DNA of 64,000 nucleotides from Pseudomonas entomophila. GTDB lineage: Bacteria > Pseudomonadota > Gammaproteobacteria > Pseudomonadales > Pseudomonadaceae. The notes under the pieces were generated by a model, which saw only the letters and a list, made by a program, of their open reading frames with translations, did no database searches and had not been told where the DNA came from. This document shows, in pieces, positions 40,137 to 50,474 of the stretch. Within the stretch, counting starts at the first letter, position 1, and each line of letters begins with the position of its first letter. The stretch spans positions 116,611 to 180,610 of the forward strand of contig NZ_JARGCS010000010.1 of NCBI RefSeq assembly GCF_029193575.1. Reading direction: 5' to 3'. Position numbers and translations under genes: made by a program.

Positions 40137-40574
40137 ATGGTCGAGCACGATTTCCGCTACACCCTATTCAACCCGCAACACACCCTGATCGAATGCCGCG
40201 CGCTGGTGCCGGGCCGCTACCAGGTGACCGGCAACGGCGGTTCGATCCAGAAGGATGACGTCCTGCTGGTGACCCTCAAGGGCAGCAAGGACTTGTCCAT
40301 GCGCCTGACCGTCGAAACCGTGCGCCACCTGATCAACCCCCGCGGCCAGTGGGTCGCGGTGGCCAGCGGGCCGGCATTCAACGAGCTGGAAATCCTCAAC
40401 TGGAAGGTCAAGTGCGACAGCTGCGCCAGCGAGCTCGACTTCGAGTTCGCGGTGGACGCCAAGCTCGGCAAGAAAGGCCAGCAACCCGCCGCCCGTGCCC
40501 GGGTCGCCGAGCTGGGCTGGGCCAGCCAGGGCGAAGGTCACCTGTGCCCACGTTGCCAGGGAAGCGCGCAGTGA
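40137..40574 (+). CDS. Conserved hypothetical protein with zinc-ribbon-like cysteines
   Basis: The 145-residue protein starts after GGAGG. The N-terminal 90 residues are beta-rich (LIECRALVPGRYQVTGNGGS; DDVLLVTLKGSKDLSM). Cysteine pairs CDSC (near residue 91) and CPRC (near residue 140) could bind a zinc ion. It overlaps the start of the META lipoprotein gene by 4 bases (GTGA), implying a two-gene unit. No function is recognised. Confidence 0.78.
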   Translation: MVEHDFRYTLFNPQHTLIECRALVPGRYQVTGNGGSIQKDDVLLVTLKGSKDLSMRLTVETVRHLINPRGQWVAVASGPAFNELEILNWKVKCDSCASELDFEFAVDAKLGKKGQQPAARARVAELGWASQGEGHLCPRCQGSAQ

Positions 40575-40975
40575 AACAGCTGTTGACCGCCGCACTGATC
40601 GCCAGCGGCCTGCTCGGCTGCGCCGCCGAGCCTGCGAAGCTGCAACACGAGCGCAGCTACGTGCTGGAGTGGATCGGCGAGCGCCCGCTGATCGACTACA
40701 GCCACTTGACCCTGACCTTGGCCAACGATGGCCGCGCCTATGGCAATGCCGGCTGCAACCATTGGTTCGCCAGCTACAGCCTGGAGGGTGAGCGGTTGAG
40801 CTTCGGCAAGGTCGGCAAGACCCGCAAGCTGTGCGCGCCGGCACTGATGGAGCAGGAAACGCGCTTCCTGCACGCCCTGGAGACGGTGCAGCGCTGGGAT
40901 GTATCGCCCATCGAGCAGGTACGGTTCTGGCCGGCCGAGGGCAAGCCGTTGCGGTTCTGGCCTGAGGAAGGCTGA
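40571..40975 (+). CDS. META-domain lipoprotein (HslJ-like)
   Basis: Translation starts at GTG 40571, overlapping the upstream stop. The 134-residue protein has a lipobox (LIASGLLGCAAE) and a single META domain: WIGERPLIDYSHLTLTLAND, GRAYGNAGCNHWFASYSLEG and KLCAPALMEQETRFLHAL. META/HslJ proteins are small outer-membrane or periplasmic proteins sometimes linked to novobiocin resistance and envelope stress. The role here is inferred only from family. Confidence 0.82.
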   Translation: MKQLLTAALIASGLLGCAAEPAKLQHERSYVLEWIGERPLIDYSHLTLTLANDGRAYGNAGCNHWFASYSLEGERLSFGKVGKTRKLCAPALMEQETRFLHALETVQRWDVSPIEQVRFWPAEGKPLRFWPEEG

Positions 40976-40978
40976 AAC

Positions 40979-41055
40979 GCAGCGCGGGGCAAGCCCGCGC
41001 CCACAAGGCCCCACGTGGCCCCTATAGGAGCGGGCGTGCCCCGCGATTGGGCTGC
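40979..41055. repeat. REP pair between convergent genes
   Basis: GCAGCGCGGGGCAAGCCCGC and GGAGCGGGCGTGCCCCGCGA form an inverted pair between the META gene and the TlpA gene. It probably serves as a shared transcript end. Confidence 0.85.
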
Positions 41056-41075
41056 ACAGCAGCCCCGACGCGCGA

Positions 41076-41543
41076 TCAGGCCCCGCCCTTCAACGCCTTG
41101 ATCTTCGCCTGCAACCCTTCGAGCGTCTGCTCGCCCAGCAACTGCTCCCGCACCTTGCCCTTGTCATCGATGATGTAGGTCACCGGCAATGCCTCGCTGC
41201 GTGGCAGTTCATAGCGCTCGGCCGGGTCCTGCGCCAGCACGGTGAAACCGATGCCCAGGGTCTCGCTCGCCTGCTTCAGGTCCGCCCCTTGCAACCCGTC
41301 GAAGTTCACCCCCACCACCCGGATGCCCTGGCCCTCCCATTGCTTGGCCGCCGCGTTGAGCTCGGGTATTTCCGTGCGGCACGGGCCGCACCATTCCGCC
41401 CAGTAGTTGAGCACCAGCCAGTGCCCGTCGAGCTGCTCGGCCTTTACCGTATTACCGTGCTGGTCCACGCCGTAGTCCGCACCGCAACCGCCGAGCAACA
41501 GGCTCGCGGTGATGGCCAGTGCAGCTGCCAAACGCCTTGCCAT
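41076..41543 (-). CDS. TlpA-like thioredoxin-fold lipoprotein
   Basis: The 155-residue protein has a lipoprotein signal (AITASLLLGGCGADYG) and a thioredoxin domain with the redox motif NYWAEWCGPCRTEIPEL (WCGPC near residue 51), GVNFDGLQGADLKQ and the cis-proline strand ALPVTYIIDDKGKV. TlpA-like proteins reduce disulfides in the envelope, for example for cytochrome maturation or copper-centre assembly. The specific partner is unknown. AAGGA precedes the ATG. Confidence 0.88.
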   Translation of the reverse strand: MARRLAAALAITASLLLGGCGADYGVDQHGNTVKAEQLDGHWLVLNYWAEWCGPCRTEIPELNAAAKQWEGQGIRVVGVNFDGLQGADLKQASETLGIGFTVLAQDPAERYELPRSEALPVTYIIDDKGKVREQLLGEQTLEGLQAKIKALKGGA

Positions 41544-41629
41544 GGGTCAATCCTTCTCGAAGTTTTAAAGCCTGAAAGTCGATCGCTGTGGTTAGAATAG
41601 CCGCCACACCCAGCTGGATGCGACCCGTC

Positions 41630-42997
<1,368 letters not shown>

Positions 42998-43007
42998 AGC
43001 GGGGGCC

Positions 43008-43055
43008 GCGGTGCGGCCCAATCGCGGAACAAGCCCGCACCTACAAGGAGCGATG
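43008..43055. repeat. REP element at the left island border
   Basis: CAATCGCGGAACAAGCCCGC followed by ACCTACAAGGAGCGATGG is a diverged REP unit lying between DUF2069 and the truncated 3' end of the target gene (copy A). Copy B also has a REP-like element directly adjacent (50222-50280), but in the opposite orientation. Confidence 0.7.
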
Positions 43056-43070
43056 GCATCACCACCGAGC

Positions 43071-43262
43071 TCAATGATTGACGGTATGCGCCAGCATCAC
43101 CGACAACTGGCACAGCGGTCGCCCGCTCTCTTCCTGCCACTGGTTGAACGCCTGCTGCACCAGCGCAAGGTCCCGCTGGCTGGTCGGCGCCTTGTCGATC
43201 ACGCCCTGGGCGATCAAGGCGGCACTCATGTCATCGGTGGGGATGAACGTGGTCCAGGTTAT
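43071..43262 (-). pseudogene. 3'-end fragment of a core gene, copy A
   Basis: On the minus strand these 192 bases encode the last 63 residues of a protein ending LCQLSVMLAHTVNH. The frame continues to 43352 but residues beyond 43262 come from different DNA, giving a chimera with no support as a gene. The same 192 bases recur at 50283-50474 with 171 identical positions by my count and with identical end points. Most differences are at third codon positions. The parent gene is not identified; its 5' part should lie beyond the right end of the island. The break point reads GTGGTCCAGGTTAT in both copies. Confidence 0.85.
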
Positions 43263-43463
43263 CTGACAAGGGGTTTGTTGAAACACACCGCAGTCAACAA
43301 TGGCGCAAAAATGAACGGCTAGCGTGTCGACCTCCTGACTGGAGTCTTCCACGCATGGATCAGACCCGATGACTGGACTGCCAAGATCAGTCTAAAGACA
43401 CAAATTCGGGATTCTCAGCGTGGATCGGATTCGCTAGCATACAGAAAACCAAGGAGTGGCCTT

Positions 43464-44744
43464 ATGCTATTGCTTCACCTTTCCGACATCCACTTCAGAA
43501 AATCTGAAATTGTTACGGCTCAAGATCCCAACTTTCGCCTTCGAAGCGAACTCCTAAGAGATGTAAGTTCGCAAAGGAAGAGGCTGGGACCAGTTGGTGC
43601 AATTATAATTTCAGGCGATATAGCATTTGCTGCCGACCCTGAAGAGTATCAATTTGCAACTACTTGGCTAACCACACTCTGCGATGTCGCTGGCTGCGAT
43701 ATGAAAGCTGTATTCGTCGTACCTGGAAACCATGACGTCCTCCGCTCATACGCAGATCAGAATCTGGTTCAGCTCCTTCACAATCAAATTAAAAAATCTG
43801 ACGATCCTACAGAGCAAATTTCGAAACAGCTAGCAAATAAAGACGAAGCTCGTCTACTGTATGGAAGCCTTGACAATTATAATCAATTCGCAGGGCAGTT
43901 TTTCTGCAATTTGCTTCCTCCTGAGCGGACTTGCACGAGTCGAGACCTAACGCTTAATGATGGTTCCATCTTGCGGCTATGGGGTTTAAATACAGCACTG
44001 GTATCTAGCCGGCATGATAAGCTCGGAGACCTATTCGTCGACAGTGCTAGCTTTCAAATTACCCGCGAGCCGGGCGTGACCAATCTCGTGGTAGCTCACC
44101 ACCATCTATCATGGTTGAGACAAAGTCGAGATCTCGAAGATGTCCTCAATGATAGTGCACCGATTCAAATATTTGGCCATGTACACACGAACAGAATTGA
44201 TCTGAACCGAGACTACATGCGCCTAACTGCCAGCGCAACTCAGCCTGAACGTGGTGATACCACATGGGAACCTGGTTATAACTTTATACATGTTTCGGTA
44301 GATGGTGAGAATACGTCACGTAGACTCATAGTCAAAGCCCATGTCAGAGTATGGCAGACCGCGCCAGGTGGCTTCTTCGCCAAGAGGGATCGAGGTGATT
44401 TGGATTCATTTGAGCTAACCACCGCTTTGGAAGACTGGAGCGCTTCTCCTGATCCTCACCCACCATCAGGGTTGCTGCATGGCTCGTTGGTATCTTCAAT
44501 GGAAGATGGTGCTATACCCTCGGAGGAGGAGCAGCCTGCATTGACGACCATGCGCGATGTAGCACTGCGATTCTACCGACTATCGTTCAGTAAAAAATCT
44601 GAGATTGCGGGAAGGCTGCAGCTTTTAGAATCCGAAGACATGAAGCAACCGGACCATGAGCGCTTTCGACAAGTGATCATTCGAGCTTACGAACGTGGGC
44701 AGCTAGAACTTCTCAAGCAAGCAGTCATTGAAGCAGAAAAATAA
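43464..44744 (+). CDS. Metallophosphoesterase, first gene of GTPase operon
   Basis: The 426-residue protein starts with ATG eight bases after AAGGAG. Calcineurin-like metal motifs are all present: HLSDIHF (D8, H10), IISGDIAFA (D52), VVPGNHDVL (88-91), AHHHLSW (211-214) and IFGHVHTN (238-241). About 150 residues follow, with a helical C-terminal part (EEEQPALTTMRDVALRFY). It leads a five-gene run ending at 49604. It may be a nuclease or nucleotide phosphodiesterase acting as effector, controlled by the GTPases next to it. The island codon use and lower GC set it apart from the core. Confidence 0.88.
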   Translation: MLLLHLSDIHFRKSEIVTAQDPNFRLRSELLRDVSSQRKRLGPVGAIIISGDIAFAADPEEYQFATTWLTTLCDVAGCDMKAVFVVPGNHDVLRSYADQNLVQLLHNQIKKSDDPTEQISKQLANKDEARLLYGSLDNYNQFAGQFFCNLLPPERTCTSRDLTLNDGSILRLWGLNTALVSSRHDKLGDLFVDSASFQITREPGVTNLVVAHHHLSWLRQSRDLEDVLNDSAPIQIFGHVHTNRIDLNRDYMRLTASATQPERGDTTWEPGYNFIHVSVDGENTSRRLIVKAHVRVWQTAPGGFFAKRDRGDLDSFELTTALEDWSASPDPHPPSGLLHGSLVSSMEDGAIPSEEEQPALTTMRDVALRFYRLSFSKKSEIAGRLQLLESEDMKQPDHERFRQVIIRAYERGQLELLKQAVIEAEK

Positions 44745-44759
44745 AGAATAGGAAAAGAC

Positions 44760-45830
44760 ATGAGCAATATGACATTCGCTGATCGCTATGCTTCAGCTGG
44801 GCTTGCTCCAACCCCAGCCCTGATTGTTTCTCGCGAAGAGCCAGCCAAACGGATTGTGCAAAGCATCGACAAGTTGAAAACCTTAGGGCTTGTTAGTATC
44901 TACTTCGGCAATGTCGGCCACGACCTGACATGGTTCAGAGATGAATTCAGAAAAGATGATCCAAGCTTCAGCCTAATAAACAATCAAAATGAAACCATTC
45001 TTTTAGCCGCACTGGTACTAAGCGAGCTTATTTTAGCTGGAAAACCCATAGCTATTCTCGCCTTGATAGCAGGTTCGGTAGCTGGACTGCGAAAGCCCCA
45101 AGACTGTGAGTGGCTTCTTCAGCAGGCAAAGCAAAGAGCCCTTGATCTTTCAGTCGCAGAAAGAGAACCTGTTGAATTTGAACCAAAATTAACTTTCACA
45201 CCTACAGCGAAGCTTAAGGATGAGGTCGCTGGTCTTGGTGAAGGTGACTGGCCCACTTTGATTGCACTACTTGGAAAAATTCGCACTGAAAGCCATCAGT
45301 CACTGACGGCAATTTCCAACCAAGCGGCAGGTGCATTATCCGCTCTAAAAAAAGGCAATAGCAATCTACGAGAAGAAAGCCAAATGCTATGGTGGATTTT
45401 TGGCGGGCACAGTTCATCTCTGGAGCGTAACTTTAATACTCTAACACCCAATCAAGCCGCAATAGTAAGCGCTATTGACCTGGGCAACCTCACAACATCG
45501 CACTATGGGCCTATTGCTGCCCCTGCAATGCTTGAACGGATTTTGGGCTTGACCAAGCGACCAGCTAAAAATACTTTGACTTCCGAGCTTGATAAAACGC
45601 TCGACAGCATCCCCAAAGGGGATCTAAATAAACTTGAGATAAACCACCAAGCACTTCCACCGCAAATTGCACCTATCGCAACAGCTATTGAGCTTTCTCG
45701 ATCACTGGGAGTTGGTGCTTGGGGAAATTTGTTCACAGAGAAAACAGGTCTAAGTTCCTCAATTGAACTAGCACCACTTGAACTAGCCGAGCAGCTGTAC
45801 TACGAGCACTTACTGGGTCAATTCCTGTGA
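44760..45830 (+). CDS. GASH-like all-helical GTPase-system protein
   Basis: The 356-residue product starts at MSNMTFADRYASAGLAPTPA. It appears mostly helical. The segment ESQMLWWIFGGHSSSLERNF (residues 207-226) followed by YGPIAAPAMLERILG resembles what I recall of GASH, a helical component of the GTPase-associated conflict systems described by comparative genomics. It has no membrane signal beyond one hydrophobic stretch at 82-110. It lies 15 bases after the phosphoesterase and overlaps the next gene by 4 bases (GTGA). Function is likely scaffolding or sensing. Confidence 0.72.
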   Translation: MSNMTFADRYASAGLAPTPALIVSREEPAKRIVQSIDKLKTLGLVSIYFGNVGHDLTWFRDEFRKDDPSFSLINNQNETILLAALVLSELILAGKPIAILALIAGSVAGLRKPQDCEWLLQQAKQRALDLSVAEREPVEFEPKLTFTPTAKLKDEVAGLGEGDWPTLIALLGKIRTESHQSLTAISNQAAGALSALKKGNSNLREESQMLWWIFGGHSSSLERNFNTLTPNQAAIVSAIDLGNLTTSHYGPIAAPAMLERILGLTKRPAKNTLTSELDKTLDSIPKGDLNKLEINHQALPPQIAPIATAIELSRSLGVGAWGNLFTEKTGLSSSIELAPLELAEQLYYEHLLGQFL

Positions 45831-46765
45831 CAGAAGAAATTGATGACATGGATGAACTGGACGAAGACTTAGACGTTTTCGAGAACCCACCCGAAGAAGC
45901 GTCTCAAAGTCATATCGCACTACGAGAATTGCCTGAAGCGGGCTTACTATCCGTGGATGATGCTGATTCATTTCTGCGTTGGAGACGAGCATCTATGGTT
46001 GCGATCATAGGTGAAAGAAATGGTGGAAAAACGACTTTAATCTCAGAAATTTACGCACAATTTCTAAAAGGAACATTCGCAAATTTAATGTTCTCTCATA
46101 GCCTCAGTCTTATGGGCTTTGAAAAAAAGAGTTTTCAGTCCAGAGTAGACTCTGGCTTATTGCAACCAGACACTCCGAGGACCTCCGCCCAGGAAGGTCT
46201 TACCTTCTTTCATCTGCAGATAGCAGACCTGCTTTCTGATTCATCTAAGCAGGACCTACTGATATCCGAGCGTGCTGGTGAAACCTATAAGGAAATCAGG
46301 GATAGGCCGGAGCTCGCTGCGAGCTTGCTGGAAATTGCAAAGTCAGAAGTGCTTGCCTTGATAATTGATGGTGAGCGAGTGTGCAACTCTCGTGAGCGCG
46401 CTGGTGTTTTCGCATCCATTCGAAATATTGCAAGAGCGCTTATTGAGTACGGCGGCATCAATGCGAAAGTCCATATTCAGCTAATCACAACTAAATATGA
46501 CTTATTGCAAGATGATAGTTCTAAAAAAGCACTTGTAGCGCTGATTGAATTTGAAGAGGCCATCCATCGGCTCGTTGATGGCAAGCATCAGATGTCAACA
46601 CATCGTGTAGCGGCAAGAGATCCACGCCGACTCTTGGAACCAGCACATGGCGTTGCAGATTTGCTTCGATCCTGGCTTGCGCCTAAAGTGATGGCGACTC
46701 AACCGAACCTGCAAATGCCGATTCTAGAGAGCGAATTCGATAAATTAGTACTGAGAAGGACCTAG
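45827..46765 (+). CDS. TRAFAC-type GTPase, DO-GTPase2-like
   Basis: Translation starts at GTG, overlapping the GASH-like stop. The 312-residue protein has an acidic N-terminus (residues 1-25) and a P-loop at VAIIGERNGGKTTLISEIY (62-69). A switch-like LISERAGET and a TKYD-like specificity motif in IQLITTKYDLLQD follow. The pattern matches the second of the paired (double) TRAFAC GTPases in GTPase-associated systems. The missing classic DxxG and the unusual base motif make nucleotide specificity uncertain. It is followed two bases later by the second GTPase. Confidence 0.75.
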   Translation: MTEEIDDMDELDEDLDVFENPPEEASQSHIALRELPEAGLLSVDDADSFLRWRRASMVAIIGERNGGKTTLISEIYAQFLKGTFANLMFSHSLSLMGFEKKSFQSRVDSGLLQPDTPRTSAQEGLTFFHLQIADLLSDSSKQDLLISERAGETYKEIRDRPELAASLLEIAKSEVLALIIDGERVCNSRERAGVFASIRNIARALIEYGGINAKVHIQLITTKYDLLQDDSSKKALVALIEFEEAIHRLVDGKHQMSTHRVAARDPRRLLEPAHGVADLLRSWLAPKVMATQPNLQMPILESEFDKLVLRRT

Positions 46766-46767
46766 AA

Positions 46768-47652
46768 TTGAACGCCAATTTCGTCATCATGGGGCTACCT
46801 GCTTCCGGTAAGACTACTTTTCTTGCAGCTCTCTGGCACCTCATAGAGTCGGCTGAAACAGATTGCAGGCTTACCATGGATAGCTACAAGGGCGACCTGA
46901 ATTACCTTACGCTCATCTCAGATGCTTGGCGTACGTTCAAAGAAGTGCCTCGAACGTCGCAGGTAGGTAATACTGACGTAGTTATCCACTTGAAAGATCG
47001 AGAAACTGGCACTCGCGGCACTGCTCTATTTCCAGACTTGGCAGGTGAAACATTTGAACTTCAAGTGGAAGAGCGCAGGTGTCGCTCAGAATTTATTGAG
47101 CAAGCCACGGCAGATGATGGTGTTCTTTTTTTTGTAAATGCCAATACCAAGGAAGATGGCTTAACAATTAACGATTTGAACTCAAGAATCCCAGCGACAG
47201 AAGTAGCTTCTGCGCAAGGAGAATCCGATTCAGCCTCAGCAACCGTAAGCGTCCAGCAACTAGAGTGGGAGCCCAAATACGCTCCCGCACAAGTAAAAAT
47301 TGTACAACTCTTGAGCGACTTCCTACGGCCGCCATTTACCTATCGCCGTAGAAGATTGGCCCTGATGATCTCCGCCTGGGATCTCGCAAAAGATCAAGCA
47401 CTGACACCAAACGCGTGGCTTACGGCTAACATGCCACTTGTCGATCAGTTCCTTCGATCAAACCCCGAACTGTTTGAGCACAGAGTTTATGGTGTATCTG
47501 CCCAAGGCGTTGAGCTCGAGAATGACGAAGCCGTGGATGAGATTGCAGACATTACCCCAAGCAAGCGAATCCAAATTGTTGGACCGGAAATAGATGAAAA
47601 TGGGCATGACTTGACCAGCCCATTAGTTTGGCTGATGTCGGCGAAAGTATGA
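46768..47652 (+). CDS. TRAFAC-type GTPase, DO-GTPase1-like
   Basis: This 294-residue protein starts at a TTG (46768) preceded by AGAAGGA. The P-loop is FVIMGLPASGKTTFLAALWH (9-16), and switch II is FPDLAGETFELQ (DLAG at 90-93). A serine/alanine-rich insert at 150-168 precedes LMISAWDLAKDQ, where the usual NKxD specificity motif is replaced by SAWD. The order P-loop, DLAG and ALW fits DO-GTPase1 as I remember it. The stop overlaps the next start (ATGA), so stoichiometric expression is likely. Confidence 0.8.
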   Translation: MNANFVIMGLPASGKTTFLAALWHLIESAETDCRLTMDSYKGDLNYLTLISDAWRTFKEVPRTSQVGNTDVVIHLKDRETGTRGTALFPDLAGETFELQVEERRCRSEFIEQATADDGVLFFVNANTKEDGLTINDLNSRIPATEVASAQGESDSASATVSVQQLEWEPKYAPAQVKIVQLLSDFLRPPFTYRRRRLALMISAWDLAKDQALTPNAWLTANMPLVDQFLRSNPELFEHRVYGVSAQGVELENDEAVDEIADITPSKRIQIVGPEIDENGHDLTSPLVWLMSAKV

Positions 47653-49604
47653 AAATTGATCAAGCTTTGTTTGGTTACGACGGTGGCCACAGACTACTAG
47701 CGAGCTCATTGCCCCTAGGGCTTGATGCCGCACTTCTAACAGAACTCAGTGATCTGGCACCAGGTGCAATTTTTGGTAGTGGCGACGGATACTGGACTGG
47801 ATTGCCACTCCCCGCGATGAAAAAATACGCACTGTTACGTACCTGGCCCGCGCCAGAGATGCCAAGGCCCGGATGTGTCTGGACACATGCTCTGCTCCTT
47901 GATCCTAAGGTACTTGAATTGCTAGATGATCTTTCTGCTCTAAAGGAGTTTGCAAGGCGTCCAGCGAGCATGATGGATATAGACAAGTATAAAGAAGCAT
48001 TTTTAATGCCTCTGAACATACCCAGCACAGCATCAGACTACCCAGACAGTGGACTCACCGCAAATCTTATATTCAACCTCTACGGACAGAAAGAAGCCGT
48101 CATTAGAACTGCAACTCCCGGAGAATTAGTGACACCACTATTCTCGGTGTGGTCTCAGCAATGGCCAAGATTACGGCGCAATTTCAAATTCCAAACAGCC
48201 CTCACCAGAAGCTCGACGAGCAGCAACTCTATACGCTTAGATATCACTACTCTACTGGTATCTACTGCGGAGCTTACTAATATAGAGCCCCCACAAATGC
48301 CTTGGGTTCGTGCCGCCCAGAAAGATATTTATGAAGATCAGCGCGGCCCACTACGGAAGTTCCTGTGGAAGTATGGCTCCGACGTCAAGAAACAAAAAGC
48401 ATCTTTCAGGCCTCTAGTTGAACTGAGCTTGCTCGACAACGCTGCGGCCGAGAGCGCTAGCGAAAAAGTTTTGCAAATATTAACCAAATCTTTTCCTATA
48501 ACAGAAGATGCGAGCATACTAAAACAAGATCTAGTAAATGGCGATGTCATCCCAAATGCACAACCTGGTCTAATACTGCATTTACTTGATAGCCGACTTG
48601 AAACCCTGCCCTTGCCTATGCCGAATGCAAGCGGCCTAGCTCGTATTGCCGACCTAGACCCTAGAAACACCAGTGAGCTGATCCAGATTGCCGACCACGC
48701 TATAACATCGACTTCTCAGCTCGCCCCTGCAATACAAAATCTGTTGGTCGAAAAATTAAGCAACTCTTCTCAAATATGGATTCTAGAGAATGCCTCAAGC
48801 AATCTTGCAAGATTCCTTTGCAAGAGGAAGCCGAGTTTGGTTACAGAAAAAACCATCAGCCATCTGAGCGATGATGATTTAATTCACAGCTTGCCTTTTA
48901 TCGTTGGCACCTCAGATTCTTTTACCGCTCTAGTGGGAAATATTCTGGCTCGCGAAAATGAAAATTTGGCTGCCGCCTTATTTGATCTCACCCCTAAAGC
49001 GACTGCTGCGGCAGTTCTGAGAAAACTATCAGAGGCAAGCTGGATGACCACCAGCGTCTGGGTGCGTGAACTATTCAAGCGAAATTCACTCCTGCTTGAT
49101 GGGAGCGTTCTTGAGTCAGCATTAACTTTGGACGCGATCTTTGAATGTGCTAATGGATTGGGCTGGCTCTCACCAATGGTAGAGAGGGCTGGATGCGCCC
49201 CATGGATAAGCGGCATTAAAATATTAAATCCAAACATACCTAGCCCAAAAGAGGAGTATCTTGCCGCCTTCTTTATTGTGCTTGCTTTAAAAACCGGCCA
49301 GCGCCCCGGCCTGCTTATTGTCGAGCGATTCTTTGATGTATTGCACTCAAGAATAATTGACTCCGACCTCAATCGAAGCACTGTAGATTTCCTTCTGCCC
49401 CACTTGGCAGACGTTAACTTTTTCAAAAGCTGGGATCTTGGCTTGCGCTTCAGGCTAAGCGTGGTAGACGCATATATAAAATTCGACTGGCCACGAAATA
49501 GCTACCTGAATCTTACACTTAGAAAAAAGGTTCGAAAAATGCTTGCCGAAACGGCATCAGACACTGCAGGTGGTGAGCATTTCGTAGACACCAATTTACT
49601 TTAG
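47649..49604 (+). CDS. GAP1-like GTPase-associated protein
   Basis: The 651-residue protein starts at MKIDQALFGYDGGHRLLASS. The N-terminal 150 residues match the GAP1 N-terminal domain pattern: FGYDGGHRLLA, LPAMKKYALLRTWPAPEMPRP and GCVWTHALLLDP. The central and C-terminal parts are helical repeats. GAP1 proteins are common partners of paired TRAFAC GTPases in predicted NTP-driven conflict systems. It is the last gene of the operon, with 4-base overlap to the GTPase upstream. Likely a platform that links GTPase state to an effector; this is inference. Confidence 0.8.
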   Translation: MKIDQALFGYDGGHRLLASSLPLGLDAALLTELSDLAPGAIFGSGDGYWTGLPLPAMKKYALLRTWPAPEMPRPGCVWTHALLLDPKVLELLDDLSALKEFARRPASMMDIDKYKEAFLMPLNIPSTASDYPDSGLTANLIFNLYGQKEAVIRTATPGELVTPLFSVWSQQWPRLRRNFKFQTALTRSSTSSNSIRLDITTLLVSTAELTNIEPPQMPWVRAAQKDIYEDQRGPLRKFLWKYGSDVKKQKASFRPLVELSLLDNAAAESASEKVLQILTKSFPITEDASILKQDLVNGDVIPNAQPGLILHLLDSRLETLPLPMPNASGLARIADLDPRNTSELIQIADHAITSTSQLAPAIQNLLVEKLSNSSQIWILENASSNLARFLCKRKPSLVTEKTISHLSDDDLIHSLPFIVGTSDSFTALVGNILARENENLAAALFDLTPKATAAAVLRKLSEASWMTTSVWVRELFKRNSLLLDGSVLESALTLDAIFECANGLGWLSPMVERAGCAPWISGIKILNPNIPSPKEEYLAAFFIVLALKTGQRPGLLIVERFFDVLHSRIIDSDLNRSTVDFLLPHLADVNFFKSWDLGLRFRLSVVDAYIKFDWPRNSYLNLTLRKKVRKMLAETASDTAGGEHFVDTNLL

Positions 49605-49713
49605 TAACAAATACTGCCAAGGGGCAAGTTGAGCACAACAAGCTAATCTGCCCCAGATTTTTATGAGAAACGAGTTCAAGGGGTAAGTGAAGCCCGTATC
49701 AACCGCAACAAAA

Positions 49714-50214
49714 TCATCTATTCACACGCCGCCAGACCCACGCACCGCTCGCGACCAAACTTGTTCGATGGGAGTGGCCAATGTATAGGCCATCGAGATG
49801 GCTGGCATCAACGATCTTTAGCTGCAACGTTCCAAAATACGCGTGATGATCATCCCGATCGTACCACTCTCCAGTGATGTAAGAATTCTTTACAACACCA
49901 AAGACGCAGTAATTTTTTCCTTTAGCGTCAAACTCTGCATATACGTATCTTCCAAATTGTTTTATGTGCGTATAGCTATGCCGATCCATGACCTCGGTAA
50001 AATTTGGGCTTCCTGGCGCCTCCCACACTTGCTCCCACTTACCCGCTAGTTTAGGTGGCCTATCCCTAAAAAAACCTCGAACTGGCAACCAATGCAAATA
50101 CTTCACGAAATAGTGAGACAAACTGAAGTCAAGTAGAGTCTTAACACAAAGCACGGCACCAGGCGCTATCAGCCCCGTAGCTATAACATTCCAATCAATG
50201 GCAAGAGTAATCAT
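49714..50214 (-). CDS. Membrane-anchored beta-rich protein, paralogue 1
   Basis: The 166-residue protein starts at MITLAIDWNVIATGLIAPGA. One N-terminal hydrophobic helix (residues 7-30) is followed by LPVRGFFRDRPPKLAGKWEQ and a long run of predicted strands: GRYVYAEFDAKGK, VFGVVKNSYITGEWYD, AYFGTLQLKI, GLYIGHSHR, SGAWVWRRV. This could be a small beta-barrel effector tethered to the membrane, reminiscent of Cap15-type CBASS proteins but with no cyclase nearby. A paralogue at 55674-56168 is about 85 percent identical. Convergent with the GTPase operon. Confidence 0.75.
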   Translation of the reverse strand: MITLAIDWNVIATGLIAPGAVLCVKTLLDFSLSHYFVKYLHWLPVRGFFRDRPPKLAGKWEQVWEAPGSPNFTEVMDRHSYTHIKQFGRYVYAEFDAKGKNYCVFGVVKNSYITGEWYDRDDHHAYFGTLQLKIVDASHLDGLYIGHSHRTSLVASGAWVWRRVNR

Positions 50215-50221
50215 TATGAGA

Positions 50222-50281
50222 TTTCCTGTAGGAGCAGGATTGTCGGAACGCCGCACCGCCCGCGAAAAGGGCCACACAGGG
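50222..50281. repeat. REP-like element at copy B
   Basis: CCTGTAGGAGCAGGATTGTC, ending with CGCGAAAAGGGCCACACAGG, is a decayed REP unit directly beside the second copy of the gene 3' end. At copy A the REP has the opposite orientation, as expected if copy B came from another strain. Confidence 0.55.
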
Positions 50282-50282
50282 C

Positions 50283-50474
50283 TCAATGGTTGACGGTATG
50301 CGCCAGCATCACCGACAGCTGGCACAGCGGTCGACCGCTCTCTTCATGCCATTGATTGAACGCCTGCTGCACCAGCGCCAGGTCACGCTGGCTGGTCGGC
50401 TGCTTGTCGATCACCTTCTGCGCGATCAACGCTGCCGCCATGTCCTCGGTGGGGATGAAGGTGGTCCAGGTTAT
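50283..50474 (-). pseudogene. 3'-end fragment of the same core gene, copy B
   Basis: This second copy of the last 63 codons ends with the same SVMLAHTVNH and TGA. It is 171/192 identical to copy A without gaps, and both stop matching at the same base (GTGGTCCAGGTTAT). No start codon or upstream part is present. The level and third-position bias of divergence argue for import from a related Pseudomonas rather than recent duplication. Confidence 0.85.

Noticed and set aside
43263..43352. 93-aa minus-strand frame as an intact small gene including copy A
   Set aside because: Its first 30 residues are encoded by island DNA and only the last 63 match copy B, so it is a chimera of a truncated gene.
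49714..50214. A CBASS system with the beta-rich protein as Cap15
   Set aside because: No CD-NTase, E1/E2/JAB or other CBASS gene lies nearby. The resemblance is only in general layout, so I did not name it as such.
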